Source: Elymus sibiricus
Lineage: Eukaryota > Streptophyta > Magnoliopsida > Poales > Poaceae
Assembly: GCA_039707655.1 (NCBI GenBank)
Contig: CM077665.1
Location: 135,055,148 to 135,119,147, forward strand
Direction of reading: 5' to 3'
DNA length: 64,000 bases
This document shows positions 1 through 11,418 of the stretch, in pieces (within the stretch, counting starts at the first letter, position 1; each line of letters opens with the position of its first letter). A program made the translations under genes and the position numbers. The notes under the pieces are model-generated. The model saw nothing but the letters and a program-made list of their open reading frames with translations. It did not search any database and was not told the origin of the DNA.

Positions 1-842
1 TACTAAATTTGCTCCTAAATCTCATGAAGAATTCCTACTTGGTTATGGATCGAACTCTCACACTTACCATGTGTACAACAACTTCACTCGAAAAGTTGAA
101 GAGACGGTAGATGTGAAGTTTGATGAATCTAATGGTTCGCAAGTCGAATAGTTACTTCACATGGATCTTTTTGGTCCCAATGCTTACAAGAGCCTCGGTG
201 CAAATTCCTATGGTCTAGTTATAGTTGATGATTTTTCCAGATTTACGTGGGTATTCTTCCTTGATGATAAGTCGCAGGTTCAAAAGATCTTCAAGAACTT
301 CGTTCGCAAAGCGCAAAATAAGTTTGAAGTGAAGATCAAAAAGGTTCGGAGCGATAACGGATCGGATTTCAAGAACACCCATGTGGATACCTTTCTTGAC
401 GAAGAAGGTGTTTCACATGAGTTCTCGGCTACGTACACGCCTCAACAAAATGGAGTTGTTGAGAGGAAGAACCGAACTCTTATTGAGATGGCAAGAACGA
501 TGCTTGACAAATACAAAACGCCAAGACACTTTTGGGCAGAAGCCATGGAAACAGCATGTCATGCCACAAAACCGACTTTACTTGCACAAGCTTCTCGGTA
601 AAACGACATACGAGCTACTCACCGGTAACAAACCCCAAGTTGGATACTTTCGGGTATTCAGCTCAAAGTGCTACATTCTTGATAAGCATCATCGTACTAA
701 ATTTGCTCCTAAATCTCATGAAGGATTCCTACTTGGTTACGGATCGAACTCTCACACTTACCGTGTCTACAACAACTTCACTCGAAAAGTTGAAGAGACG
801 GTAGATGTGAAGTTTGATGAATCTAATGGTTCGCAAGTCGAA
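1..842 (+). repeat. Tandem duplication inside E1 integrase, about 694 bp unit
   Basis: Bases 1-148 repeat almost exactly at 695-842, both encoding the C-terminal part of integrase. At 149 the sequence jumps back to the catalytic core instead of continuing as it does after 842. This is what a head-to-tail duplication of the segment 149-842 would leave, with only the last 148 bp of the first copy in view. A few substitutions separate the copies. Confidence 0.75.
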
Positions 843-1238
843 CAATTGCCAAATGATGTAGGTGATAAAGATCCTTCGGAAGCTATCCAAGACTTGTCCA
901 TTGGCAAGATTCGTCCCATGGAGGTGAAGGAAAGTACTTCATCAACTCAAGTGGAAGCCCCTACTTCACGCCAAGGTGAACCTCAACACGACATGGAGGC
1001 ATCCACAAGCGGTACACGACAAGATGATGAAGAGGAGGAAGTACATCATGAAGATCCACCACAACCTTCTTCACCACCACCTCAAGGAAATGACACCTTC
1101 AACAACAACGAAGATGAAGGAGATGATGATGAAGAAGAAGCTCCACCATCCAACAAGCCAAAGCTACCCCGAGTTCGAGCACAAATGACCAAGAACCATC
1201 CTCTAAACCAAATCTTTGGTGATATACAAATAGGGTGA
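149..1238 (+). pseudogene. pol: E1 pol: integrase region, frameshifted
   Basis: The integrase catalytic core inserts cDNA into the host chromosome. The frame opens with MDLFGP, giving the first catalytic Asp. The second Asp lies in SDNGSDF (residue 65 of the piece starting at 161) and the Glu in VVERKNRT (residue 101), the D-35-E spacing of copia integrases. A frameshift near 575-600 moves the frame; the C-terminal part continues as a frame ending at a stop at 1236-1238. It includes LLGYGSNSHTYRVYNN and an acidic, Pro-rich linker. The zinc-binding N-terminus is not visible because of the duplication and window edge. Confidence 0.85.
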
Positions 1239-2840
1239 ATCACTCGCTCGAAAACTCACCTAGCTAACTTTTGTGAGCATTATTCTTTCATCTCTAGCAT
1301 TGAACCCTTGAAGGTAGAGCAAGCCCTTGAAGACCCGGATTGGGTGAACGCGATGCATGAAGAGCTTCACAACTTCGAGAGGAACAAAGTGTGGACTCTC
1401 GTGGAGAAGCCCAAGGATGAGTAAAACATCATCGGAACCAAATGGGTGTTTCGGAACAAGCAAGACGAAGACGGTCAAGTCGTACGCAACAAGGCACGTC
1501 TCGTAGCCCAAGGATATACACAAGTCGAAGGTATGGACTACGGTGAGACCTACGCCCCCATCGCTAGACTTGAAGCTATTCGCATTCTTCTTGCTTATGC
1601 TAATCACCATGATATCACGCTTTATCAAATGGACATTAAAAGCACCTTTTTAAATGGTGAGATTGAAGAAGAAGTCTATGTTAAGCAACCACCTGGATTT
1701 GTGAATCCTAAGAAACCTAATCATGTTTACAAGCTTCGTAAAGCCCTTTATGGTCTTAAGCAAGCCCCTCGTGCTTGGTACAAATGCTTAACGAAGTTTC
1801 TCATCGAAAAAGGTTTTGAAATTGGTAAAATTGACGCAACCTTATTCACTAAGAGAGTTAATGGTGAATTATTTGTGTGCCAAATATATGTGGATGATAT
1901 TATCTTTGGATCTACTAACCCACAATTTAGTGAAAGATTTGGAAGGTTGATGTCCGAGAAGTATGAGATGTCCATGATGTGTGAGCTGAAATTCTTTCTT
2001 GGTTTGCAAATCAAGCAAACAAGAGAAGGAACTTTCATCTCTCAAACTAAGTATACCAAGGACTTGATCAAGAAGTTCAACATGCATGAATGCAAAGGTA
2101 TGAAAACTCCTATGCCTACTAGTGGACATATTGATCTTACCAAGGAGGATGAACCGGTTGATCAAAAAGTTTATCGATCTATGATTGGTTCATTGCTATA
2201 TCTATGTGCTTCTCGTCCCGATATTATGCTTAGTGTTTTCATGTGTGCTAGATATCAAGCTGCACCTAAAGAGTGTCATCTTTTGGCCGTAAAACGTATT
2301 GTGAGATATGTGATACAAACACCAAACTTTGGCATTTGGTATCCCAATGGATCTTCCTTTAACCTTGTTGGCTATTCCGATTCGGACTATGCCGGTGACA
2401 AGGTTGATAGAAAATCCACCTCGGGTACTTGTCAATTTTTTGGTAGATCTCTTGTGTCTTGGTCCTCCAAGAAACAAAACTCGGTATCTCTATCTACTGC
2501 CGAAGCTGAGTATATTGCTGCTGGATCTTGTTGTGCGCAATTACTATGGATGACATAAACGCTTAAGGATTATGGAATCCATGTTAGAAATGTTCCATTA
2601 CTTTGTGACAATGAAAGTGTTATTAAAATTGGTCATAATCCTGTGCAACATTCTCGAACTAAACATATTCAAGTTAGACATCATTTCATTCGTGATCATG
2701 TTGCCAAAGGAGATATTGATCTTAAGCATGTCCGTACTAACAAGCAATTGGCCGATATCTTAACTAAGCCACTTGATGAGAAAACGTTTTGTTACTTGAG
2801 GAGTGAGTTGAGCATCATTGATGCTTCAAACTTGAGCTAG
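1239..2840 (+). pseudogene. pol: E1 pol: copia reverse transcriptase and RNase H
   Basis: This part of pol copies element RNA into DNA. It stays in one frame with the integrase C-terminus, broken by in-frame stops at 1236-1238, 1422-1424 and 2556-2558. The reverse transcriptase shows [43 protein letters not shown] and the catalytic YVDDIIFGS (YVDD at residues 148-151 of the piece starting at 1446). RNase H follows with [21 protein letters not shown] and ADILTKPL, the normal copia end, and stops at 2838-2840. Three premature stops make it non-functional. Confidence 0.93.
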
Positions 2841-3869
2841 ACTCACTCGGTTGCATGCAAGGGCATGAGCTTTCTTGATATTTCCATGATAGTCCTAAGA
2901 TGTTATCTTATGCCATGGAATTGTATGCTCCCTTGTATTGCATCTAACCTTTTGTAGGTACATGGAAGAACTTCATTCCACAAGATTGCCATCAGCTCCA
3001 ATCATAAGCAATCTTGTCATGACCAAGTATTCACAACCCCTCTTGATGATGGAAGGAAGAAGACAACAAGAACATATCCTTGACACATATTTATATTTCT
3101 CAATTGGTATCATGTCAAAGGGATATATATTGTTCTTCCTTGCTTGACTAACCTATGTAGGTGACAACTGTACTAAAACGAGAAGGATTGCTCCCAACTC
3201 AAGATGATCTTCATCAACCTCGAGCATCCTCAACAAGTTCACCTACAAGCTACGTCATCAACATCACTCAGAGGTATGTACTCATATCCTTGAAAAGGCT
3301 TTACTCCGAGTCATGAGCTAAAGCAACTCAAGTGATATGAAGACATTAAAATGCTTAATCAAAAAATGGTAATCCCATTTCGAGCTTAACGTTGAGTATG
3401 CCCTATGATCAAGTATATATTCTTGCTTGGCTCCTAAGTCAATATACTCTAATATAGGTGACCTCGTCACCGCCCATCTTCTAGTTAAGTTTTTTTTGAG
3501 TTGGTTCATTCTCTTTTGCAAGATTTCTTAGAACCACTCAAATCTTCTCTAGTTGATATCCTTTTGTAAAAACTTTTGCATTCCCTTTGAAAAATTTCTC
3601 TTTTGACACTTTGTTAAAGTTTTCTGAATTCGTTTGCAAGTTTCCAAACTTTGCCTAGTTTTGTCTTAGCCTCGGAGCCACCGATACAAATAACTCGGTT
3701 CTACCGAATTAGCAGATGAGCTGCACCACAAAATCTCGGTACCACTGATTTGTTTGTCCCGGAGCTACCGATTTGATTTCTTCTCTAATTTGTGTTCATA
3801 ATTGCAAATCTGTGTTTCTTTAGTGATCCTACAAGTGATGATTTTTTTACTTCGATGATCCCTTCTTAT
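2841..3869 (+). other. E1 non-coding spacer downstream of pol
   Basis: About 1 kb without a credible gene. SIRE-lineage elements often carry an envelope-like gene here; I see no long frame or membrane segment, so it is absent or decayed. Near 3665-3780 are isolated motifs of the type CGGAGCCACCGA and CTCGGTACCACTGA that resemble the palindromic motif cluster in the E1 LTR. Confidence 0.6.
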
Positions 3870-4863
3870 TAAAAAAACTTAGGGGGAGAAATTCTTTATT
3901 CAAGGATCCCTAACTCAAAGGAGGAGAAGTCTTACAAGATCTCAGATCAGCCTAAGGGAGAGAAATTATTTTCCATGATTCCCTCAGTTTTCATCTCTAT
4001 GAACCCTACATTCAATGACCCTTGTTCTCAAGGATCCCTTCTTAATGAATGATCCCTGTATCTGACCCCGTGTATAACCTTTTTGGAAATTAATGCCAAA
4101 GGGGGAGAAATACCAAAGCTTCACTGCTAAAGGGGAAGATACATGCTTATGCAAAGGGGGAGATATAATCAAGGAGGAGAGGAGAATATCAAAGCTTATA
4201 CTTATATAGACAAGGTGAGAATACCAAAGTAGGGGGAGAAAAATATGTTTGGAGAAAATATGTTTATTTGTCTACTCATGTTAGACTTTTCTCACCCTAT
4301 CCAATCCCAATATCTACATGCTAAGATTCAGGGGGAAAGGATGATCTACTATTTTCATATCTAAGGGGGAGAAAGCTCTAAATGATCTTGGAGACATATC
4401 AATCTTAATACTATCTTCTACATGTTCTCCATATCTTGGTACTTTTGAGTTCCATTCCCCTGTTGATTAGTAGAATACTCTTCTGTTTCCTAACACTGTT
4501 TTCTCAAGTGTGTTTCTACTACAAGAATGCTCAAGAACTCAAGGTAAGTATATGCATCATATCTTTGATCAAGATGATCTCTTGCTTCTTGCACATATTG
4601 TTTGCAAGAGTGAAGTCTTGAACAAGGATACATCTCATTCATATATATTTGATGCGTATAGCCAAGATACACATGACTCATTATATCCCTTCTACTACAT
4701 GTGTGTCCATGCATTCCAAAGCAACTATCCTCTAAAAGGATTGCACACATTTAGGGGGAGCAAATCTAAGTCATGTGTCTCTCGAAGTCTTCATTATATC
4801 CATGCATATCTTTATTTGAAGCTTTGATTATATGTTGTCATCAATTACCAAAAAGGGGGAGAT
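3870..4863 (+). promoter_or_regulatory. E1 array of polypurine-tract-like motifs
   Basis: The motif (A/T)AGGGGGAGA or a close variant occurs about ten times between 3880 and 4863, for example near 3881, 4099, 4155, 4233, 4361 and 4752. The last copy, AAAAAGGGGGAGAT, ends next to the LTR start at 4864 and is the expected primer for plus-strand DNA synthesis. Repeated tracts upstream of the true one are known for SIRE-type elements. Confidence 0.75.
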
Positions 4864-5219
4864 TGAAAGTACAACATGCTCCCTTGGTGGTTTTGATAAT
4901 TCATGACAACATACATTGTCTCTTGGACTAACACTTTTACCAAGTGTATTTTAGATAAAAGTCCATGGAGAGAAGGGTTGGCAAAAGCGATTGTGGACAT
5001 AACCCCAAGATGCAAAGGAAATGGATTGGCAAAGCTTCAAGCAAGAGGACTCTACATTTTACTTTGTGAGAAATCACTTTGAGTCCATAGGAAAGCCAAT
5101 ACTATTAAAAGGGGTAAGGTATTGTTGGTGAACAAAATGCTCATACGTGCACAAGTGATAGTCACCAAAAACACCCACAAGCTCTTCCACAAAAGTCTGT
5201 CCAAAGTCAAATATCCAAA

Positions 5220-5545
5220 ATCGGTGCAACCAACACTTTCCACTCGGTGCCACCGATTCCCATACTCAGACAGACCTAAGCCAAACCCTAGCCTTTCGGT
5301 GCAATCGATTCTGCTTCGGTGCCACCGAGTTCAGCTTGCCAACTTTCTGTTACCCAGTTTCACAAAATTGGTCCGACCGAGTTTGTGGAATCGGCGTCAC
5401 CGAGATTGGGCAATCTGACCGTTGGTTACCTTATCGGTGCAACCGAGTTTTATATATCGGTCTCACCGAGATTCAAAAGTTGCTACCTTTGGAGCAACTC
5501 GGTACCACCGAGATTCACACATCAGTGTCACCGAGTTGGTCACTT
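5220..5545 (+). repeat. Cluster of CGGTGnnACCG palindromic motifs in the E1 LTR
   Basis: About ten copies of an imperfect palindrome, consensus TCGGTGCCACCGAG, lie in 325 bp just upstream of the TATA box. Good examples are near 5241, 5316, 5392, 5433, 5456, 5499 and 5523. Spacing is irregular, so this is not a simple tandem array. Repeated dyads upstream of a TATA box could be protein-binding sites or hairpins; the function is inference. Confidence 0.7.
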
Positions 5546-5576
5546 TAGGTGTAACGGTTGGATTTTTGGAGATGCC

Positions 5577-5584
5577 TATATATA
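5577..5584 (+). promoter_or_regulatory. TATA box of the E1 LTR
   Basis: TATATATA in CCTATATATACCCC, about 30 bp downstream of the palindrome cluster and in the middle of the LTR, the expected place for the U3/R boundary. Confidence 0.55.
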
Positions 5585-6386
5585 CCCCTTCACCACCACC
5601 CACTCGAAAGAGAAGCACTCAGAACTATTCCATACTTGCCCCATCATATTTTCTGAGAGAGAGCCACCTACTCATGTGTTGAGATCATGCCATTCCATTC
5701 CAACCATATGAATCTTGATCTCTAGCCTCCCCAAGTTGCTTTCCACCAATCCCATCTCTTCCACCAAGCCAAATCTGTGAGAGAGTGATGGTGTGTTGAG
5801 GAGTCTATCATCTTGAAGCACAAGAGCAAGGAGTTCATCGACATTGCCGAGCCTATTACCTTTTGGAGGGTGGTGCCTCCTAGATTGGTTAGGTGTTGCT
5901 TGGGAGCCTCCTACTTCGTGTTGTGGAGTTGAACCAAGAAGTTTGTAAGGGCAAGGAGATCGCCTACTTCGTGAAGATCTACCCATAGTGAGGCTAGTCT
6001 TTCGTGGACGGAAGCCGTTATGGAATAGTCAAGGTTGCTACTTCGTGGACCCTTATGGGTGGAGCCCTCCGTCGACTCTCGTGACCGTTACCCTCCGTGG
6101 GTTGAAGACTCCATAAACGTGGACGTACGATAGCACCACCTATCGGAACCACGGGAAAAATCTTCGTGTCCCTCATGCGTTTGATCTTCCTATCTCAACT
6201 CTTTACTTCCATGTGCAATGTCTTTACTTTCCGCTGCCATACTTGTTGACTTGCATGTGTAGGGTGTGTTAGACTTGCTTTAATTGTTAAAATCTGCCAA
6301 CCTATTAACTTGGGATAAGGTTAGGTTTTAAATTCCTGCTAGTAGTCTATTCACCCCCCTCTAGACACACTTCTAGTGATCCCTCA

Positions 6387-6656
6387 TCCGTCTTCTTCCG
6401 TCTCCTCTTCCAAGCTTCCCTCGCGGATGGCATAGTTGTACGTAGGTGCTCGCACTCCTCCTCATCATTCGTGAAGCTCCGACAATACCTATGCATGCAC
6501 ACGAGAGGAGTGTCAAGTAGTATACCATCCTTGAGGTGGTCAAGTGAGCACGTGTAAAGGAGATGATTCACCTTTGTATGTATGAAGTAGATTTCACACG
6601 TGTCACTTGGCCAAGGGACTCTTGCCATGGTGATGTCCGTGGGATGCTCCGCATCA
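6387..6656. other. Unassigned 270 bp between E1 and E2
   Basis: Between the E1 LTR end and the last recognisable E2 integrase codons is sequence that matches neither. On the minus strand it stays open in frame with a shifted E2 frame and ends with a Lys/Arg/Glu-rich stretch (AWKRRRKKTDEG), but I recognise no domain. It may be a remnant of a third element into which E1 inserted, or divergent E2 sequence. Confidence 0.5.
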
Positions 6657-7982
6657 CGCGTCGTGGCTGATGTCACACGGGAGGACCGCTTTAGCCCCAT
6701 ATACCATAAAAATGGTGTGTACCATGTTGATCGATTTGGGGTGGTACGCAAAACCCATAGTACGGAGTCGAGCTCCTCCACCCAATGGTAGTCGGATTCC
6801 TTAAGAGATCGGACCAGACGAGGTTTGATACCACTCATAATGAGCCCATTGGCTCGTTCAACTTTCCCATTGGTCTGTGGATGGTACACCGAAGCAGAGT
6901 CGAGCTTAATGCCCAAGTTAGCGCACCAGTCCTTTACCTCCTGGGCAGTGAAGTTCGATCCGTTGTCCGTTATTATGCTATGAGGGACACCATAACGGTA
7001 TACCACACGTGATATAAAGTCGATGACCGGTCCGGACTTAGCCAAACTTACTGGCTTTGCTTCGATACATTTGGTAAACTTATCGACCATAACCAGAAGG
7101 TATTTCTTTTTCTTGGTCCCCCTTTAAGTGGTCCGACCATGTTCAGACCCCATACCGCAAAGGGCCAGGTGATTGCAATTGTCCGAAGAGCCGTTGGGGG
7201 CATGTGGCTTTGATTTGCAAAGAGTTGACAACCCACACAGTGTTGGACGAGTGTATGGGCGTCCGCTCAGGCGGTGGGCCAGAAGAACCGGCTCGAAAGG
7301 CCTTGCTTACCAGGGCCTGCTCTGCTGCGTGATGACCACCCATACCTGCGTGTACCTCAGCCAAGAGCTGCCTCCCTTCTTCCTCTGAGATGCACCGGTG
7401 GAGGACCCCTATAGTGCTTTTCTTATATAGTTCACCCTCGTGGACCCTGTAGGCCTTTGATCGACGGATTATGCGTCTCGCCTCAGTCTGGTCATCGGGA
7501 AGTTCTTTGCGCAGAAGGTAAGCAAGGAAGGGCTCAGTCCATGGCGCGATTACCGCCATGACCTCGTGAGTCGAAGGTGTTTCTTCAACTATAGAACCGC
7601 CGATGGTTTGTTCGTCTGGTTCGACCATGGGAGGAACAACCTGTTCTGCACCATTAGTTCCTGCGCTAGTGTTCTCGTCCTGCCATACCACGGATGGCTT
7701 GAAGAGCCTCTCTAGGAATGTGTTCTTAGGGACAGGATCACGCTTTGCGCCCAAGCAGGCGAGGACATCGACAACTTGATTGATGTCTCTACAGATGTTG
7801 AGGAATTCTAGTCCCTCAAACCGTGCGGATATCTTAAGGATGGCGTTTCTGTATGATGCCATTTTTGGGTTTTTGGCATCGAATTTGCCGTTGATTTGCG
7901 AGATGGTGAGATTGGAGTCCCCCCGTACTTCGAGTCATTGTATCCCCATTGATGCTGCCATCCGGAGTCCGTGTACCAGTGC
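6657..7982 (-). pseudogene. pol: E2 pol: RNase H end and integrase
   Basis: Reading leftward from 7982, the frame gives the end of RNase H (ALVHGLRMAASMGI, an in-frame stop, then LEVRGDSNLTISQING). A linker and the integrase zinc-binding region follow, including VLHRCISEEEGRQLLAEVH and GGHHAAEQAL. A frameshift near 7260 breaks the zinc finger from the core. The core (7090 leftward) has VDKFTKCIEAKPV, the catalytic Asp in TDNGSNF and the Glu in NGKVERANG, spaced D-35-E. Similarity ends at about 6657 after VLPCDISHDA, so the integrase C-terminus is missing. Confidence 0.88.
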
Positions 7983-10900
7983 TGTGGAACCCCGGCTTAG
8001 AGAACCGGATTACCAGTGTTTCCAACACAGAGATCATGTCTTCTGGAAACACACAACAACTTGGTATAGAACAGAACTGAACTTTATTGATAGATGTCGG
8101 GTACAAGCTCATATTTTACCATGATAGCGAGGCCAAAGGCACCCTCGGTGCTATGACAGTATCCACATTATTTATGGAACATAGCAGGGCCTCGGAACTA
8201 CTAAGTACTTCTACGGCGTAGCGGAACATAGCGGCAACTCCATCCACAGGGACACTGCTGTGGACACATCCTAGCTATCGTAGCACGAACCATCGGGACC
8301 TCCGTCGTCAGCTTCTCCTGCATCTGGCATGATACGCCAGGTGAGTACTTTGAATGTACTCGCAAGCTCACGACAACCAAGTAATGCAGCAAACCATAGC
8401 ATGGCAATCAACATGTTAAGGTCTTAAGCAATTCACTTACTGTACCGGTTACCAACTTACTCTCTTCCGGTTGTCCCACAACCCTCGGAATACTCATCAA
8501 CCGTCGAGTACTTCCGATCATAAGACGAGTTCTTCCATCATTACTAACACGGTTATGGTTGACCACCTACTGAGGTCTGGACGGGCTGTCCAATACCGTG
8601 GACGCGGCTATTCGAATAGATTTTTCACTCTGCAGAGGTGGCGCACTTTACCCACACCATGAAGCACCTGGCCTCGTGATCCCACTCGGGTGGACCAGCA
8701 TTGCTTCAATGAAACCTGTCTGACCCGCGACTCTCCCATCGTACCACCAGCATTCATCCTCCCCCGGAGTCCTGCCCTCGGTGGCTCATGTGTCCTCATG
8801 ACACGTGCCACCGTCGTGGCCAAACTAAACTGTCCCAAACGGGGACGCCGGCACAAAACTCAACTGGCTCACAGGGTTATCGCCGCCTACCTGATCAGGG
8901 TAGCACGCGCGCATAACCCTCCCTCTTTGGAGGTACCGGTGAAAGAGCACGCGATCAGAGCAAGTCAAGGCCATCCCATACCGGCAAATGTGGTTGCACG
9001 GGTAAGCCCGGACAGGTGACTCGAGATCAACCACTATGCTCACTTAGCAAATATAGTGGTTTAACACATTATACAACTAAGCATTTAAATTAAATACTAT
9101 GAACTATACTATAGCAATTAATTAAACCTAATGCATGAAAATATGCAATGCTATTGAATATGCTTCATGAAATGGGTATCATAGCTTGCCTTGCGCTGTT
9201 GGGTTGTTCAAACACTCCTGGTCTTCAAAATCACCAAAGTTCCCTTCAGAAAATATTTTTAAAATGCAAAAGGAAATGTCACATAATGCATTTTTGTTAA
9301 CCAGAAATTCTGTGTATAAGGGAAAAATACCAAACTTGGTCAGAAATTAAAGGGGGTCAATACAAACACAATGCAAAAAGAATCAACTGAATTGGACTTG
9401 TAGATTAATAGTTATTCAAGGTCAAAGTTTCTGGTCAAAATGAATTAAATAAATGAAATTCAGAAAATACCAGAAAACCTCCAGCGGCCACGTCGAAGGC
9501 GTATTCTCTGAATACGCCTCCACTCGTACCGCTTCGGGCGTGGGCTGGAGTCGCTGACAAGTGGGGCCCCGGTCTGTTTAAACAGAGGGAGAGGGAGACA
9601 GGGAGGAGCGGCGGCTCACCGGCGACGCTCACCGGCGATAGGGACGGCGGCGGGACTAGGATATGGTCGGGATGGATTAGGCGATCAACGGCGGTTTTCC
9701 CTGTACCCGTAGCTCCTCCGGAGGTGGACGGATGGCGTCACCCCCTTCCTCTCCGGCGGGTGGATGCTTTGGGGGTCGTCGGCGGCGACGACTCCGACAG
9801 CAATCCAGTTGGGCAGGGGCTCAGGAAGGACCAGGGAGATAGGCTGAGTGCGATGGTGGGGTTGGTTGGAGCTGGGAAGGAGCGGAGGTGGCTGGTGACA
9901 GAAGGGATTCGGGCGGCGGAGCCTTCGCCGGAGCTGAGGGAGACGAGCTCCCGGCTCTTTCTGGGGCGCTCTGGAGGCGATTGGAGGATGGCGAGGAGGG
10001 GTGAGGAGCTCGGAGGGGCTGGGCAGGGCCTTTTATAGGCTGGAGGCGAAGGCGGCCGGGCTCTCTGGAACGGCCAGAGCCGTGGCCACGTCGCCGGGGC
10101 AAGGACGGCTAGCTGGCTGTCCGGGAGAGGCGACGAGACAGAAGAGGGCAGAGGCATTGAATGGCGAAGCGACGGCTCGCGAGCAAGACGACGACCCGCT
10201 CACCCACTGTGGCCGCACGGGCGCTACAGTTCCCGAGCATCGTGGAGGCCGCCGAGGGTGATTCCGGCGAGGGAGAAGGGTCTGGAGGGTCCAGGTGGAA
10301 GAAGGAGACGACGTCGGCACGCTAGGACAAGGTACGGCTACACGGTCGTCGGCCTCCGACGAGACCCGAGCCTGCCGGCGCTCAGAGCGCGGTTTTGGCA
10401 GGCTGGCTACACGGTCACCATGTGCATGGGCACACGCGGCGCGAGCTGGCCTGCCGGGCCGTGTCTGGAGCGTTGTCCTTGCACTCTGGAACCTCCTCGT
10501 GGCACTGGCTTGCCCAGTAACCCACTGAAATGAAAGGTATTATCACCAACAGTTTACTGTCAGCAACTTGGGGAGGTTCTAGAGAGAAAATAAGATAGAG
10601 ATGATGCTAGAGGAGATGTCTAGTGGGATCTACTTTGGAAGGACTACAAACTGGCACACTTTGAGAAAATTTGAAAAAGCTTTGAAGGCAGTTCCTATGT
10701 AAACTACCATTCTGGTCCAGGATCTAAATGAGCTTGTGGCACTCACATAGTTGATCTGCTGAGGATGAAACTTGGTGGAGGGAAGTTATTTGGTAGTGCA
10801 CTCATGCCATAAAAATTTCAGATCAATTGTGCACCCCTAGCTAGTACTTCCTTCACAAAGCTTTTAAATAAGAAGAACCTTGCCAGAGTCTTGCTGCTAA

Positions 10901-11418
10901 AAATTTGCACTGGACCAGATGATATTTTTGGATATTGTGGCTATATAGGATCCCTAGGAGCTTGGGGAATTTATTGAGAATTTTCTGAGATAGGAAAAAT
11001 GGGGTTGCTTCACAATGGACCAATTCTGGCCAGGGAAGAAATAATTATTCTGGCCATAATTTTACATTGGGCAATGGAATATTTTTGGAGATTATGGAAT
11101 CATATGATGATGAGAAGGTGTGGAAAAAGTTTGGGAATTTATTGATCATCCAAACTATAGGTTGCTTCACAACCCATAGTGATGACATAATTTCCCAAAC
11201 AAAGAAAAGGGTTTATTGTAAAAGATTTAATATTGGAAACTGATCCAGGAGAGATGTAGAAAGGTTTTGGTAAGATGAGGATGGTTTTGGGTTACTTGAG
11301 AACAGATTCAAAGAATCATAGGTCCAAAGCAACTGGAAAAGTTTGAAAATCATCCCAATTTGCAAATAAAACCCAAATGATTTTGAAAAGAAAAAGTTGC
11401 CAAAATCAGGGTGTCACA
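7983..11418 (-). repeat. E3 3' LTR (left)
   Basis: It has the same length as the right copy (3,436 bp) and matches it throughout. In element orientation it starts TGTGACACCCTGATTTTGG. The middle (about 9480-10500) is very GC-rich and opens long frames on both strands that are not genes. A perfect 10 bp stem with a 3 nt loop lies at 9497-9519. Confidence 0.95.
10029..10037 (-). promoter_or_regulatory. TATA box of the E3 LTR
   Basis: TATAAAAGG on the minus strand, within a GC-rich block. The same box is at 19173-19181 in the 5' LTR, which would drive the element transcript leftward. Confidence 0.55.

Larger units (their letters stand above)
1..6386 (+). mobile_element. E1: 3' part of a SIRE/Maximus-like Ty1-copia retrotransposon
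   Basis: The gene order integrase, reverse transcriptase, RNase H is that of Ty1-copia elements. A long non-coding stretch with about ten purine-tract motifs follows, then a 3' LTR from 4864 to about 6386. The many purine tracts and long spacer between pol and LTR are typical of the SIRE/Maximus lineage (family knowledge; lineage is inferred). The 5' LTR, gag, protease and start of integrase lie outside the window, so no target-site duplication can be checked. The coding part has one frameshift and three stop codons, so this copy is dead. Confidence 0.85.
4864..6386 (+). repeat. E1 3' LTR
   Basis: It starts TGAAAGTACAACATG directly after the terminal purine tract. The right end is placed at CCCTCA after TTCACCCCCCTCTAGACACA, by analogy with grass copia LTR ends; without the 5' LTR the end could be off by tens of bases. 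It holds a TATA box at 5577-5584 and a cluster of CGGTG/CACCG motifs upstream of it. Confidence 0.65.

Noticed and set aside
6785..7388. Plus-strand frames of 62-75 codons
   Set aside because: Opposite-strand shadows of the E2 integrase and RNase H.
9724..10533. Overlapping 90-140 codon frames on both strands
   Set aside because: They lie in the GC-rich part of the E3 LTR, recur at 18796-19617 in the other LTR with frame changes, and show only Pro/Ser/Arg/Gly-rich low-complexity sequence.
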